A stretch of 64,000 nt of DNA from Oscillospiraceae bacterium (GCA_017506735.1 JAFVMW010000073.1:1-64000); one strand, 5' to 3'. Shown: positions 48,757-57,446, numbered from the stretch's first letter. Notes: generated by a model not told the origin, from the letters alone. Made by a program: numbers and translations.

Positions 48757-51045
48757 ATGAAGAAATTCCTTTCCATGCTGCTGTGCCTGTGCATGGTGCT
48801 GTCCCTGATGCCCACGGCATTCGCGGAAGAGGCCCTGCCCCTGGCAAATGACGACGAAATCGTCATCTACTACACCAACGACGTACATACCTACATCGAC
48901 GAGGATCTGTCCTACGATTTCCTGGCAGGTCTGAAAACCGCCACCCAGGCCGAAGCCGCAGGTGTTCTGCTGATGGACGCCGGCGACCATGTCCAGGGCA
49001 CCGCCTACGGCTCCATGGACCAGGGCAAGACCATCATTGACCTGATGAACGCCGCCGGCTATGACCTGGCCACCCTGGGCAACCATGAGTTCGACTACAA
49101 CATGACCGGCGCCATGAACGTCATTGACTGGGCCGAGTATCCCTACGTTTCCTGCAACTTCTATCATGAGGAAGCAGGCGTTGTGGGCGACACCGTTCTG
49201 GACGCGTACAAGGTCTTTGAAATCGCCGGTGTGAAGATCGCCGTCATCGGCATCACCACCCCCGAAACCTTCACCAAGTCCACCCCTGCCTACTTCCAGA
49301 ATGAGAACGGCGAGTACATCTACGGCATCGCCGGCGGTGAGGACGGCTCCGCCCTCTACGAAGCCGTGCAGGAAGCCATCGACGCTGCCGCCGCTGAGGC
49401 TGACCTGGTCATCGCCCTGGGCCACCTGGGTGACGATCCTGCCTCCATGCCCTGGACTTCTGAGGAGGTCATCGCCAACACCACCGGCCTGGACGCTCTG
49501 ATCGACGGCCACTCCCACTCCACCGTGGCCTACAAGGAAGTCGCTGACGCTGAGGGCAACACCGTGGTGCTGACCCAGACCGGCGAATACTTCGGCGCCA
49601 TCGGCCGCATGACCATCAATGTGGAGGATCTGACCATCGCCACCGGCCTTGTGACCTACGAAGAGGTTGAAGACCCCGAAACCGAGGAGGTCATCGAAAC
49701 CTACATCGCGCTCAACGGCGAAAAGACCGGCTGGGACATCACCCCCGATACCGCTGTCGCTGAGATCAAGAACGCCTGGATTGCCAAGCTGGAAGAGGAG
49801 CTGGGCAAGGTCATCGGCTTCTCCGAAGTGGATCTGAAGATCAAGGATGCCGAGGGCACCCGTCTGATCCGCTCCATGGAAACCAACCTGGGCGACTTCT
49901 GCGCTGACGCTCTGTACTACCTGTTCGACAACATGGATCTGGATGTGGACGTTGCCATCATGAACGGCGGCGGCATCCGTGCCGACGCTCCTGCCGGTGA
50001 GATCACCTACAACACCTGCAAGACCGTCCACACCTTCGGCAACGTGGCCTGCCTGCAGACCATCACCGGCCAGCAGCTGCTGGACGCTCTGGAATGGGGC
50101 GCCAAGAATGTTGGTGTCGGCGAAAACGGCGGCTTCCTCCAGGTCTCCGGCATCACCTACGAAATCCACTCCTACATCCCCTCCACCGTCCAGGCTGACG
50201 AAAAGGGCGTCTGGATCGGCGGCCCCACCGGCGAGTACCGGGTCAAGAACGTGAAGATCCTCCAGGACGGCGAATATGTTGACCTGGATCTGAACGCCAA
50301 GTACAACCTGGCCGGCTACAACTACACTCTGAGAGATCTGGGCGACGGCTTCGCCATGTTCGACGGCGCGGTCAACGTTCTGGACTACGTCATGGAGGAC
50401 TACCTGGTTCTGGCCAACTACGTGGCCTCCTTCCCCGTGGACGAGGAAACCGGTCTGAACACCATCACCGCTGACAGCATCTACGCTGACCTCTACGGCG
50501 CAGGCCGCATCCAGATCATCGACTCCCTGTTCACCGACGTTCCTGCCGATGCCTGGTACGCCGAGCCTGTTGCATGGGCTGTAGAAACCGGTCTGACCGT
50601 GGGCACCTCCGCCACCACCTTCTCCCCCCTGAAGGAGAACAACCGGGCTGAGATCGTCACCTTCCTGTGGCGTGCCATGGGCAGCCCCACTGTGGACATT
50701 GAGAATCCCTTCACCGACGTGGCTGAAACCGACTGGTTCTATAACGCTGTCCTGTGGGCCTACTCCGAAAACATCGTCATGGGCACCTCCGCCACCACCT
50801 TCTCCCCTGCCGCTCCCTGCACCAGAGCACAGGCTGTGACCTTCCTGTACCGTGCCGTGGGCACCGAGGGCGCTCCTGCCGCTGCCTTCACCGATGTGCC
50901 TGCTGATGCCTACTACGCCGATGCCGTGGCATGGGCCGTTGCCGCCGGTGTCACTGTCGGCACCTCCGACACCACCTTCGCCCCCAACGCTCCCTGCATC
51001 CGCGCACAGACCATCACCTTCCTGTTCCGTCTGCTGAACAAGTAA
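48757..51045 (+). CDS. Cell-surface 5'-nucleotidase/metallophosphoesterase with SLH anchor
   Basis: 762-aa secreted enzyme. Signal peptide 1-23; calcineurin-like metallophosphoesterase domain with YTNDVHT (Asp42, His44), MDAGDHVQG, TLGNHEFDY and IDGHSHS; a 5'-nucleotidase C-terminal domain from about 365 (FSEVDLKI, MNGGGIRAD); and three SLH repeats at about 592-762 (FTDVPADAWYAEPVAWAVET). Such enzymes release phosphate and nucleosides from extracellular nucleotides, UshA-like. The SLH repeats keep it on the wall. AAAGGAGC precedes the ATG. The released nucleosides could feed the salvage genes in this window. Confidence 0.94.
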   Translation: MKKFLSMLLCLCMVLSLMPTAFAEEALPLANDDEIVIYYTNDVHTYIDEDLSYDFLAGLKTATQAEAAGVLLMDAGDHVQGTAYGSMDQGKTIIDLMNAAGYDLATLGNHEFDYNMTGAMNVIDWAEYPYVSCNFYHEEAGVVGDTVLDAYKVFEIAGVKIAVIGITTPETFTKSTPAYFQNENGEYIYGIAGGEDGSALYEAVQEAIDAAAAEADLVIALGHLGDDPASMPWTSEEVIANTTGLDALIDGHSHSTVAYKEVADAEGNTVVLTQTGEYFGAIGRMTINVEDLTIATGLVTYEEVEDPETEEVIETYIALNGEKTGWDITPDTAVAEIKNAWIAKLEEELGKVIGFSEVDLKIKDAEGTRLIRSMETNLGDFCADALYYLFDNMDLDVDVAIMNGGGIRADAPAGEITYNTCKTVHTFGNVACLQTITGQQLLDALEWGAKNVGVGENGGFLQVSGITYEIHSYIPSTVQADEKGVWIGGPTGEYRVKNVKILQDGEYVDLDLNAKYNLAGYNYTLRDLGDGFAMFDGAVNVLDYVMEDYLVLANYVASFPVDEETGLNTITADSIYADLYGAGRIQIIDSLFTDVPADAWYAEPVAWAVETGLTVGTSATTFSPLKENNRAEIVTFLWRAMGSPTVDIENPFTDVAETDWFYNAVLWAYSENIVMGTSATTFSPAAPCTRAQAVTFLYRAVGTEGAPAAAFTDVPADAYYADAVAWAVAAGVTVGTSDTTFAPNAPCIRAQTITFLFRLLNK

Positions 51046-51062
51046 GTCCCGGAAACAAAACG

Positions 51063-51091
51063 ACTGCCGCCCGAAAGGGCGGCAGTTTTTG
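51063..51091 (+). terminator. Intrinsic terminator of the nucleotidase gene
   Basis: ACTGCCGCCC pairs with GGGCGGCAGT around GAAA, then TTTT. Confidence 0.93.
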
Positions 51092-51102
51092 CAGGCGATG
51101 GC

Positions 51103-51246
51103 CTGCACCAAATTCGTGCGTGATTGCGTCAATCGTTGTTATGCGAGTAAAAACAGCTCGACAACAACATATCTGCAAATTGGAGTTTGGCGATTTGTTT
51201 CATTAACACCGTAGGGGCGACCATTACCTCTACAAACTCTACTTCC
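51103..51246 (+). repeat. Mosaic hairpin repeat, copy 17 (degenerate)
   Basis: Type B remnant (AATTCGTGCGTGATTGCG, ATGCGAGTAAAAACAGCTCG), edge AAATTGGAGTTTGGCG, then a broken short A unit GTAGGGGCGACCATTACC-TCTAC that has lost one arm, and a last edge CAAACTCTACTT. It looks like a decayed composite. Confidence 0.75.
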
Positions 51247-51255
51247 CCATTCCCC

Positions 51256-52068
51256 TCACCGGGCCGGGCCGGCCATGACCCAGAAGGCTACGGCGGAGGC
51301 GGCAGCCACGTTCAGGGAATCCACCCCGTGGCTCATGGGGATTTTTACGGTGTAGTCACAGCTTGCGATGGTGGCCTGGGCCAGTCCGTCGCCTTCGGTG
51401 CCCAGGACGATGGCAAGCCGCTCTTCCTTCGCCAGGGCAGGATCGTCCACAGCGATGGAGTCATCGGTCAGGGCCATGGCGGCGGTTTTGAAGCCCAGCC
51501 CCCGAAGCTCCTCCACCCAGTTCTCCCCCAGGTAGGTCCAGGGGATCTGAAACACGGTGCCCATGCTCACCCGGGCGGACCGGCGGTACAGGGGATTGGA
51601 ACAGGCAGGGGTGAGCAGCACCGCGTCCATATTCAGGGCGGCGGCGGAACGGAAAATGGCGCCCACATTGGTGGGATTCATAATATTCTCCAGCACCGCC
51701 ACCCGACGGGCGCCCTGGAGGGCTTCTGCCAGAGTGGGCAGCTCCCGGCGGCGCATGGCGCACAGGGAGCCCCGGGTGAGCTGGTAGCCGGTGAGCCTGG
51801 TCAGCAGATCAAATTCGGCGGTATACACCGGAATGTCGCCGCACCGGGCGATGACATCCGCGGCCTCTCCCTGGATGTGCTTGCGCTCCACCAGAAAGGA
51901 CACCGGCTCATAGCCTGCGTCCAGGGCCCGGTGGATGACCTTGGGGCTTTCGGCGATGAACAGCCCATCCCTCAGCCGGTGCCGGTTCAGAAGCTGGGCC
52001 TCGGTGAGCCGGGCGTAAACATCCAGCTCCGGCGCGGAAAAATCGGTGATTTCAATGATATTTGCCAT
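51256..52068 (-). CDS. TrmH/SpoU family RNA methyltransferase
   Basis: 270-aa SPOUT enzyme, expected to 2'-O-methylate rRNA or tRNA. An N-terminal substrate-binding domain (RDGLFIAESPKVIHRAL) precedes the knot domain with motifs ENIMNPTNVGAIFRSAAAL (motif 1), IVLGTEGDGL (motif 2) and IPMSHGVDSLNVAAASAVAF (motif 3). All three are intact. The exact RNA target is not readable. It is divergent from the PHP gene with clear back-to-back promoters. Confidence 0.93.
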   Translation of the reverse strand: MANIIEITDFSAPELDVYARLTEAQLLNRHRLRDGLFIAESPKVIHRALDAGYEPVSFLVERKHIQGEAADVIARCGDIPVYTAEFDLLTRLTGYQLTRGSLCAMRRRELPTLAEALQGARRVAVLENIMNPTNVGAIFRSAAALNMDAVLLTPACSNPLYRRSARVSMGTVFQIPWTYLGENWVEELRGLGFKTAAMALTDDSIAVDDPALAKEERLAIVLGTEGDGLAQATIASCDYTVKIPMSHGVDSLNVAAASAVAFWVMAGPAR

Positions 52069-52100
52069 GGTTTTCCTCCCAAAGGGCGTGTTTTTCCCTT

Positions 52101-52129
52101 ATTATAGTCCCCCGGAGCGAAGTTGTCAA
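52101..52129 (-). promoter_or_regulatory. Promoter of the TrmH gene
   Basis: On the minus strand TTGACA (52129-52124), 17 bp, TATAAT (52106-52101): full consensus. Confidence 0.93.
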
Positions 52130-52145
52130 AGAAAAGATGGGCCAT

Positions 52146-52174
52146 TTGCGGATTGGATGTTTTTTTGATATAAT
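52146..52174 (+). promoter_or_regulatory. Promoter of the PHP gene
   Basis: TTGCGG (52146-52151), 17 bp, TATAAT (52169-52174). Confidence 0.85.
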
Positions 52175-52206
52175 GGGGAAAAAGGATTGTACAGGAGGTT
52201 ATCCAT

Positions 52207-53070
52207 ATGTTCTGCGATCTGCACACCCATTCTGTTTTTTCGGACGGCACGGACACGCCGGAGGAGATTGTATTCCGGGCGGAGGCCCTGGGTCTGGGCG
52301 CGGTGGCGCTGACGGACCACAACTGTGTGGACGGACTGCCCCGGTTTCTGGCGGCAGGGTCGGCAAGCCCGGTGAAAACCGTCCCCGGTGTGGAATTTTC
52401 CACGGGCTGGCTGGACGGCGAGCTTCACATCCTGGCCCTGTTCGTCCGGGAGGAACACTATGATGCCATCCGTTCCCTCTGCGCAGGCCCCGACCAGGCC
52501 AAACGGGAAAGCAATCTGGCCCTGGCCAAAGCCCTGAACGATGCCGGCTATGCCATCGACTATGAAGCCATTGAGGCCGCCTCCCCCAATGGCCGGATCA
52601 ACCGCTCCCAGTTCGGGGACGCGCTTCTGCGGCTGGGCTATGTGAAAACCAAGCAGGAGGCCTTCGATACCATCCTCCGGCCCGGCGGCCCCTTCTATCA
52701 GCCCCCCAAGCGGCTGGATGCCCTGGAGACCATCGGCTTCATCCGTTCCATCGGGGCGGTGCCGGTGCTGGCCCATCCCTTCCAGGATTCCAACCAGCGC
52801 AGACCTGCCGCCCGGTTCCACCACACCCCGGCCCAGATGGAGGCCTTTCTTCCCCTGGCCATGGAAGCCGGACTGGAGGGCATGGAAACCATGCACTCCT
52901 GCTTCGACCTGGACACCGCTTGTCTTGCAGACCGGATGGCAGGACAGTTCGGCCTGCTCCAAAGCGGCGGCAGTGATTACCACGGAACGGGCAAACAGGA
53001 TGTGCTTCTGGGGGGCCAGTATGTGCCCATGGAGTTCTACCGGCGGCTGAAGGCCCTTTCTGAGGGGTAA
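52207..53070 (+). CDS. PHP-domain phosphoesterase (RNase AM/nucleoside bisphosphatase-like)
   Basis: 287-aa metal-dependent hydrolase. The PHP motifs are [17 protein letters not shown] (motif I), [11 protein letters not shown] (motif II), GVEFS, and late PVLAHPF and SGGSDYHGT. Homologues hydrolyse 3',5'-nucleoside bisphosphate or trim short RNA 5' ends; a histidinol phosphatase role is less likely given the motif layout. CAGGAGG fits the ATG. It precedes the XRE gene, which has its own promoter 80 bases downstream. Confidence 0.92.
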   Translation: MFCDLHTHSVFSDGTDTPEEIVFRAEALGLGAVALTDHNCVDGLPRFLAAGSASPVKTVPGVEFSTGWLDGELHILALFVREEHYDAIRSLCAGPDQAKRESNLALAKALNDAGYAIDYEAIEAASPNGRINRSQFGDALLRLGYVKTKQEAFDTILRPGGPFYQPPKRLDALETIGFIRSIGAVPVLAHPFQDSNQRRPAARFHHTPAQMEAFLPLAMEAGLEGMETMHSCFDLDTACLADRMAGQFGLLQSGGSDYHGTGKQDVLLGGQYVPMEFYRRLKALSEG

Positions 53071-53077
53071 AACCGGC

Positions 53078-53139
53078 TTCCAACCGGAGGTTGGGAACAA
53101 TTTTGACCCATTCCAACCGGGTTTTTCCCCATTCCAACC
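53078..53139. promoter_or_regulatory. Candidate operator array upstream of the XRE gene
   Basis: TTCCAACC (53078-53085) faces GGTTGGGAA (53089-53097) as an inverted pair, and two identical direct copies of CCCATTCCAACC start at 53107 and 53128, 21 bp (two helical turns) apart, ending 9 bases before the -35 box. Repeated sites next to a regulator gene suggest autoregulation; this is inference. Confidence 0.6.
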
Positions 53140-53148
53140 ATCGCTCCA

Positions 53149-53177
53149 TTGCTTTTTCACAGAAAACATGGTATGCT
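53149..53177 (+). promoter_or_regulatory. Promoter of the XRE gene
   Basis: TTGCTT (53149-53154), 17 bp, TATGCT (53172-53177), with TGG before the -10. Confidence 0.75.
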
Positions 53178-53212
53178 GATCCCACAAAAAACAACAGAGG
53201 GAGGACAAAACC

Positions 53213-54115
53213 ATGACCCTTGGAACCATGATTTCTGCTTACCGGAAGTCCCTGGGACTGACCCAGGAGGGCCTTGCCCAGCGGCTGGACGTGACCAATC
53301 AGGCAGTGAGCAAATGGGAGTCGGACCAGTGCTGTCCGGACATTTCCCTGCTGCCGAGAATCGCCGATCTCTTCGGCATCACCCTGGATCAGCTCTTCGG
53401 CAGAACGCCCCCGGTCACTGCCCTGGTGGGAACCGAAGAACCGGAGCCCAGCTCTGAGCCTGATCCCATCCCGGAGCCGGAGCCCCGGGAGCGGCCCCAC
53501 AGAAAATCCCTGTTTGAGCAGCTGTTCCACACCACCATGGAGGCAGTGCAGAAGGCCGCCGACCAGGCCATCCAGGAGGTGGAGCAGTTCAGCAGCGGCT
53601 TCGACCCGGAGGGCGGAAAGGAAATGCCCCTGCCTCCCGCGGTGCAGCCGGACTGGGAGGATGATGACACCCTCCGTGTGGTGCTGTTCCGGGGCAAGCG
53701 GCTGGTAGCCGCCCATCCTGCCCGGCGGAAGATCACCTTCTGCTACGAGGGCACTGCGCCCATCAACATCCACAGCGAATGCAATCTGTCCTGCGAGTGC
53801 GTCAGCGGCAACGCCACCGCCCGTGGAAATCTGAGCTGCGACAGCGTCGGCGGCAGCGCCGCGGCCGGCGGTGATCTGTCCTGCGACAGCGTGGGCGGCA
53901 GCGTGGCAGCCGGAGGCGATGTGTCCTGCGACAGCGTCGGCGGCAGCGTGTCTGCGGAGGGCGATGTGAGCTGCGACACCGTCCAGGGCGATGTCCAGGC
54001 CGGAGGCGATGTGAGCTGCGAGGATGTGCGCGGCAACGTGACCGCCGGAGGCGATGTGGACTGCGGCGATGTGTCCGGCGCCGTCCGGGCAGGCGGCAAT
54101 GTGAATATCGGTTAA
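53213..54115 (+). CDS. XRE-family regulator fused to a cysteine-ladder repeat tail
   Basis: 300-aa protein. Residues 1-62 are an XRE helix-turn-helix (TLGTMISAYRKSLGLTQEGL, VTNQAVSKWES). Residues 75-105 are a Pro/Glu linker, 105-185 a helical then beta segment, and 190-300 consist of seven 15-residue units of the form D-V-S-C-D-S-V-G-G-S-V-x-A-G-G, with Cys at the same place each time. The periodicity suggests a short beta-solenoid, like bactofilin or DUF4097-type folds. No membrane segment. GGGAGGAC precedes the ATG. It may sense redox or metal through the Cys ladder, or polymerise; neither is shown by sequence. Confidence 0.85.
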   Translation: MTLGTMISAYRKSLGLTQEGLAQRLDVTNQAVSKWESDQCCPDISLLPRIADLFGITLDQLFGRTPPVTALVGTEEPEPSSEPDPIPEPEPRERPHRKSLFEQLFHTTMEAVQKAADQAIQEVEQFSSGFDPEGGKEMPLPPAVQPDWEDDDTLRVVLFRGKRLVAAHPARRKITFCYEGTAPINIHSECNLSCECVSGNATARGNLSCDSVGGSAAAGGDLSCDSVGGSVAAGGDVSCDSVGGSVSAEGDVSCDTVQGDVQAGGDVSCEDVRGNVTAGGDVDCGDVSGAVRAGGNVNIG

Positions 54116-54123
54116 TCACGCAG

Positions 54124-54151
54124 CAGGGACACCCGGCAACGGGTGTCCCTG
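54124..54151 (+). terminator. Hairpin after the XRE gene, weak terminator
   Basis: CAGGGACACCC pairs with GGGTGTCCCTG, but the following bases TTCAGCGTGTC are poor in T. Confidence 0.5.
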
Positions 54152-54175
54152 TTCAGCGTGTCAAAAAAGTCCCTT

Positions 54176-54240
54176 TCGTAGGGGCGACCAATGGTCGCCC
54201 CTACGGTATCATCGAAACACCCCTACAAACTCCAATTTCT
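54176..54240 (-). repeat. Mosaic hairpin repeat, copy 18 (27-bp class)
   Basis: Palindrome 54178-54204 with arm GTAGGGGCGACCA, linker GGTATCATCGAAACACCCC and edge CTACAAACTCCAATTT. It is the cleanest example of the minimal A unit joined to a linker and edge. Confidence 0.88.
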
Positions 54241-54320
54241 CCACACCTTTGCACAAGGCTGTGGAGAAATATTTTTCTCTTCTTCATTCTGTCGCATGGT
54301 ACATTTTTTGGGCGGAATGG

Positions 54321-54348
54321 TTGCATCTGCAACGAAATGTGGTATAAT
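54321..54348 (+). promoter_or_regulatory. Promoter of the MATE gene
   Basis: TTGCAT (54321-54326), 16 bp, TATAAT (54343-54348), with TGTGG before the -10. Confidence 0.85.
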
Positions 54349-54379
54349 ATGTTTATCACGAAAGAAAAGAGGATGTTTT

Positions 54380-55759
54380 ATGGCAGACAAGCAAACCGCT
54401 CAGCTTCAGCGCAAGCAGATGATGCTCACGGAACCCATCCACCAGATCATTCCCAAGATGGCCATTCCCACCATTGTGGCCTTCCTCATCAACTCCATTT
54501 ACTCCCTGGCTGACACCTATTTCGTCAGCTCCCTGGGCACCAACGCCACCGCGGCAGTGAGCGTCAACGCCTCCCTGGATCAGCTGATTATGATGGCAGG
54601 CTCCATGCTGGCCATGGGTGCCAACAGCTACATCGCCCGGCTTCTGGGCCAGAACAAGGACAAAAAAGCCAGCCAGGTGCTGTCCACCGCCTTCTTCCTG
54701 GCGGCAGGTCTGGGCACCCTGCTGATGGTATTCGGCAACCTGTTCATGGTGCCCATGGTCCGGCTCCTGGGCGCAACCCCCACCTGTGAGCAGTATTCCA
54801 TCGACTACGCCACCTACGTCCTCTTTGCCGCCCCCTTCATGGCCTCCAACTTCGTTATGAACCAGTGCCTGCGCTCCGAGGGCAGCGCCACCCTGTCCAT
54901 GGTGGGCATGGGCTTCGGCGGTATTCTGAACTGCATTCTGGACCCCATCTTCATCTTCGGCCTTGACATGGGCGTGGCCGGTGCTTCCCTTGCCACCGCC
55001 ATTTCCAAGGTGGTCAGCTTCGCCATTCTGATCTTCCCCTACATCACCAGGCGGAGTATGCTCCATCTGTCCATCCGGAATTTCAAGCCCGAGCGCACCA
55101 CCATGTACGAGATCATCTCCGTAGGCTCCTCCTCCATGTTCCGCAGCGGTCTGGCTGTGGTGGCTGCCATTATGCTCAACAAGCTGGCAGGCAATATCTC
55201 CGACTCCGTGCTGGCTGGCATCGGCGTGTGTACCAAGGTGATGATGTTCCCCTTCAGCATCATCCTGGGCTTCGGCAACGGCTTCCAGCCTGTGGCCGGC
55301 TTCAACTGGGGCGCAAAGCGGTATGACCGTGTCCGGGAGAGCTATCGGTTCTCCTCCAAGGTGGCCTTCATCGGCTCCCTGGTCATGGCAGCACTGGTGC
55401 TGGTGTTCGCCGAACCCATCATCGTCCTCTTCGCCGGTACGGACCCGGAGATGACCAAAATCGGCGCTTTCGCCATGCGGACCCAGGCCATCGCCCTGCC
55501 CATCCACGCCTGGGTTGCCATCGTGAACATGATGTGCGCCGGTCTGGGCAACGCAAAGGGTGCCCTGGCACTGTCCACCGCCCGGCAGGGAAGCTGCTTC
55601 ATTCCCATCCTGTATCCCATGGCATGGATTTTCGGTGCCTGGGGCGTGGCCTCTGTCCAGGCTGTTGCTGATGTGCTGACTCTGGTTCTGGCCCTGCCCA
55701 TTATGCTGCGCACTATGAAGCAGCTGGACCAGGCAGAAAAAGCCCTGGCCCAGCAGTAA
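54380..55759 (+). CDS. MATE family efflux transporter
   Basis: 459-aa, twelve-helix exporter of the MATE/DinF type, coupling efflux of cationic or drug-like compounds to sodium or proton entry. The two homologous halves are visible: IPTIVAFLINSIYSLADTYF in the first, with LGTNATAAVSV, and GFQPVAGFNWGAKRYDR introducing the second. ATG 54380 is chosen because AAAGAGGA lies 6 bases upstream; the frame is open further upstream but lies in a repeat. It is monocistronic. The substrate is unknown. Confidence 0.93.
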   Translation: MADKQTAQLQRKQMMLTEPIHQIIPKMAIPTIVAFLINSIYSLADTYFVSSLGTNATAAVSVNASLDQLIMMAGSMLAMGANSYIARLLGQNKDKKASQVLSTAFFLAAGLGTLLMVFGNLFMVPMVRLLGATPTCEQYSIDYATYVLFAAPFMASNFVMNQCLRSEGSATLSMVGMGFGGILNCILDPIFIFGLDMGVAGASLATAISKVVSFAILIFPYITRRSMLHLSIRNFKPERTTMYEIISVGSSSMFRSGLAVVAAIMLNKLAGNISDSVLAGIGVCTKVMMFPFSIILGFGNGFQPVAGFNWGAKRYDRVRESYRFSSKVAFIGSLVMAALVLVFAEPIIVLFAGTDPEMTKIGAFAMRTQAIALPIHAWVAIVNMMCAGLGNAKGALALSTARQGSCFIPILYPMAWIFGAWGVASVQAVADVLTLVLALPIMLRTMKQLDQAEKALAQQ

Positions 55760-55789
55760 TCGTCCTCTGGCCTTGCCATGAAATACTGA

Positions 55790-55824
55790 AAAACCGACAT
55801 GACCTGCTGTCATGTCGGTTTTCG
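55790..55824. terminator. Bidirectional terminator between MATE and RelA-type genes
   Basis: AAAACCGACATGAC pairs with GTCATGTCGGTTTT, with T/A-rich ends on both sides. Confidence 0.88.
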
Positions 55825-55840
55825 CATTGCAATCGCAAAA

Positions 55841-56614
55841 TCAAAAGTTATTATCCCGTTCCTGCTTCATCCGGCGGAAATAGGAACTCATTTCGTCTGC
55901 CAGTCCGGAAAGACGGTTCAGCAGCTTGGAATAGTCCCGGAGCATTTCATCGTCCTCCGCGTCCTTGTACACGATGTCGTGATCCACTTCGCCCCAGCCT
56001 TCCTCGAACAGGGTTCGGCCCTGGATTTCAATGTACTGGCCCTGATACTTGACGATATAATGGAGGGAGCGGTAGATGCCGTCGGAAATGATCTCCAGCT
56101 CCTTGCCGTCATAGATCCTGGTGTCGCCGTTGCGCTTGTAGGCTCTGGGACGTTCCGCCATGTAATAATGGCCGGGATCTTCATCAAAATCCGCAAGCCG
56201 GTCCCGGATATACAGCGCAGGATCATTTTCAAAGCAGCCGGTCAGATACCGGTGGAAATGCTTCCAATCCTCCCGGTAAAGGAAAAATACACGGATGCCG
56301 ATCAGATCGGTCACAAATTTATGGAAGTTCGTGTGATCCAGCCGGGCGAATTTCTCCGGACTTTCCTTTTTCTTCCGGATCACCTTTTCCAGAAGCTGCA
56401 TCACGCCCTTGGTACGGTAGCGGTAGGAATGGATACCGGCCTTTTCGATATCGTACAGGTATTCATCGATAAAGGATTTGCCGATCTCCCGAAGAGAACG
56501 TTCCATGCCGCAGTATTCCTCTTCGATCCGCGTAAGCTCCTCCCAGGTAATATTCGCTGCGATCAGGTCGTCTTCACATAGCTTATACTCTGCAAAGAAT
56601 GTGTTCTTATCCAT
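55841..56614 (-). CDS. GTP pyrophosphokinase (RelA/SpoT domain, small alarmone synthetase-like)
   Basis: 257-aa single-domain synthetase expected to make (p)ppGpp from ATP and GDP/GTP. Synthetase landmarks: DLIGIRVFF, DGIYRSLHYIV and EIQGRTLFEEGWGEVDHDIVY. No HD hydrolase, TGS or ACT domain, so it is of the small alarmone synthetase class, slightly longer than RelQ. An N-terminal helical extension of about 60 residues (EEYCGMERSLREI) precedes the domain. It lies 36 bases downstream of xpt on the same strand, so alarmone synthesis and purine salvage probably share a transcript. Confidence 0.88.
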   Translation of the reverse strand: MDKNTFFAEYKLCEDDLIAANITWEELTRIEEEYCGMERSLREIGKSFIDEYLYDIEKAGIHSYRYRTKGVMQLLEKVIRKKKESPEKFARLDHTNFHKFVTDLIGIRVFFLYREDWKHFHRYLTGCFENDPALYIRDRLADFDEDPGHYYMAERPRAYKRNGDTRIYDGKELEIISDGIYRSLHYIVKYQGQYIEIQGRTLFEEGWGEVDHDIVYKDAEDDEMLRDYSKLLNRLSGLADEMSSYFRRMKQERDNNF

Positions 56615-56650
56615 ACTGTCACCCCAGGAATGGTTGTTTTGGAAATGGGA

Positions 56651-57238
56651 TCAGCGATTCTGCTCCCGGAAGGTAATGGTGCCCTTTTCGGCATCCATGG
56701 CATCCACGATTGCCAGGGATTCCACATGGTAGCCCAGATTGCGGATCACCCGGCCGCCAATCTGGAAGCCCTTCTCAATGACGATGCCGCAGCCCTCTAC
56801 GATGGCACCGGCGGACTCAGCAATGGAGATCAGACCCTGCAGGGCGCAGCCGTTTGCCAGGAAATCGTCGATGATCAGAACGTGTTCCCCTTCATGCAGG
56901 AACTTCTTGGACACGATGACCTGATTCTTATTCTTGTGGGTAAAGGATTCCACTTCAGCAACGAACATATCACCGTCGATGTTGATGGACTTGGACTTCT
57001 TGGCAAAGACCATGGGAACGCCGAATTCCCTGGCCACAAAAGCGGCAATGCCGATACCGGAGGCTTCAATGGTCATGACCTTGGTAATGGTCTTGTGTCC
57101 AAACCGGCGCTTGAACTCCCGGCCGATTTCTTCCATCAGCCCGATGTCCATCTGATGGTTCAGAAAGCTGTCCACCTTCAGAACATTGCCGGGCTTAACG
57201 ATACCGTCTTTTACGATTCTCTCTTCTAAAAAATTCAT
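56651..57238 (-). CDS. xpt: Xanthine phosphoribosyltransferase
   Basis: 195-aa enzyme converting xanthine and PRPP to XMP. The PRPP loop is VLIIDDFLANGCAL, and the N-terminal LEERIVKDGIVKPGNVLKVDSF matches Bacillus Xpt; length is the same. ATG 57238 follows AAGGAG; a longer reading to 57373 would include promoter sequence. Upstream lies the purine permease with its own terminator, downstream the RelA-type gene. No purine riboswitch is evident in the 45-base leader, unlike Bacillus xpt-pbuX. Confidence 0.95.
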   Translation of the reverse strand: MNFLEERIVKDGIVKPGNVLKVDSFLNHQMDIGLMEEIGREFKRRFGHKTITKVMTIEASGIGIAAFVAREFGVPMVFAKKSKSINIDGDMFVAEVESFTHKNKNQVIVSKKFLHEGEHVLIIDDFLANGCALQGLISIAESAGAIVEGCGIVIEKGFQIGGRVIRNLGYHVESLAIVDAMDAEKGTITFREQNR

Positions 57239-57282
57239 ATTTATTCTCCTTATGTGGATTATCTCAGGATACCAACAGGTAT

Positions 57283-57311
57283 ATGTTAGCATAGCAGGAA
57301 AGAAAAGTAAA
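57283..57311 (-). promoter_or_regulatory. Candidate promoter of xpt
   Basis: On the minus strand TTTACT (57311-57306), 17 bp, TAACAT (57288-57283) with TG one base before the -10. A small TACC/GGTA hairpin follows in the leader. Confidence 0.6.
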
Positions 57312-57381
57312 TCCGGGAAACGGCCTGAGAACGTTCCAAGAAAAAACAGATAGGACCTTTCTTTGCTTTCCATTTTCTTGC

Positions 57382-57424
57382 TTGAAAGAAAGGACGACGA
57401 CAGGCTTTACCCGTCATCGTCCTT
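57382..57424 (-). terminator. Intrinsic terminator of the purine permease gene
   Basis: On the minus strand AAGGACGATGACGG pairs with CCTGTCGTCGTCCTT, followed by TCTTTC. Confidence 0.82.
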
Positions 57425-57446
57425 GTTTATGGAAGATGGATATCAA

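Noticed and set aside
48574..51132. 852-codon open frame on the minus strand
   Set aside because: Antisense of the 5'-nucleotidase gene, which has signal peptide, catalytic motifs and SLH repeats in the plus frame.
57239..57446. Purine riboswitch before xpt or the permease
   Set aside because: The leaders of about 45 and 35 bases are too short for the aptamer and the conserved core sequences are not found.
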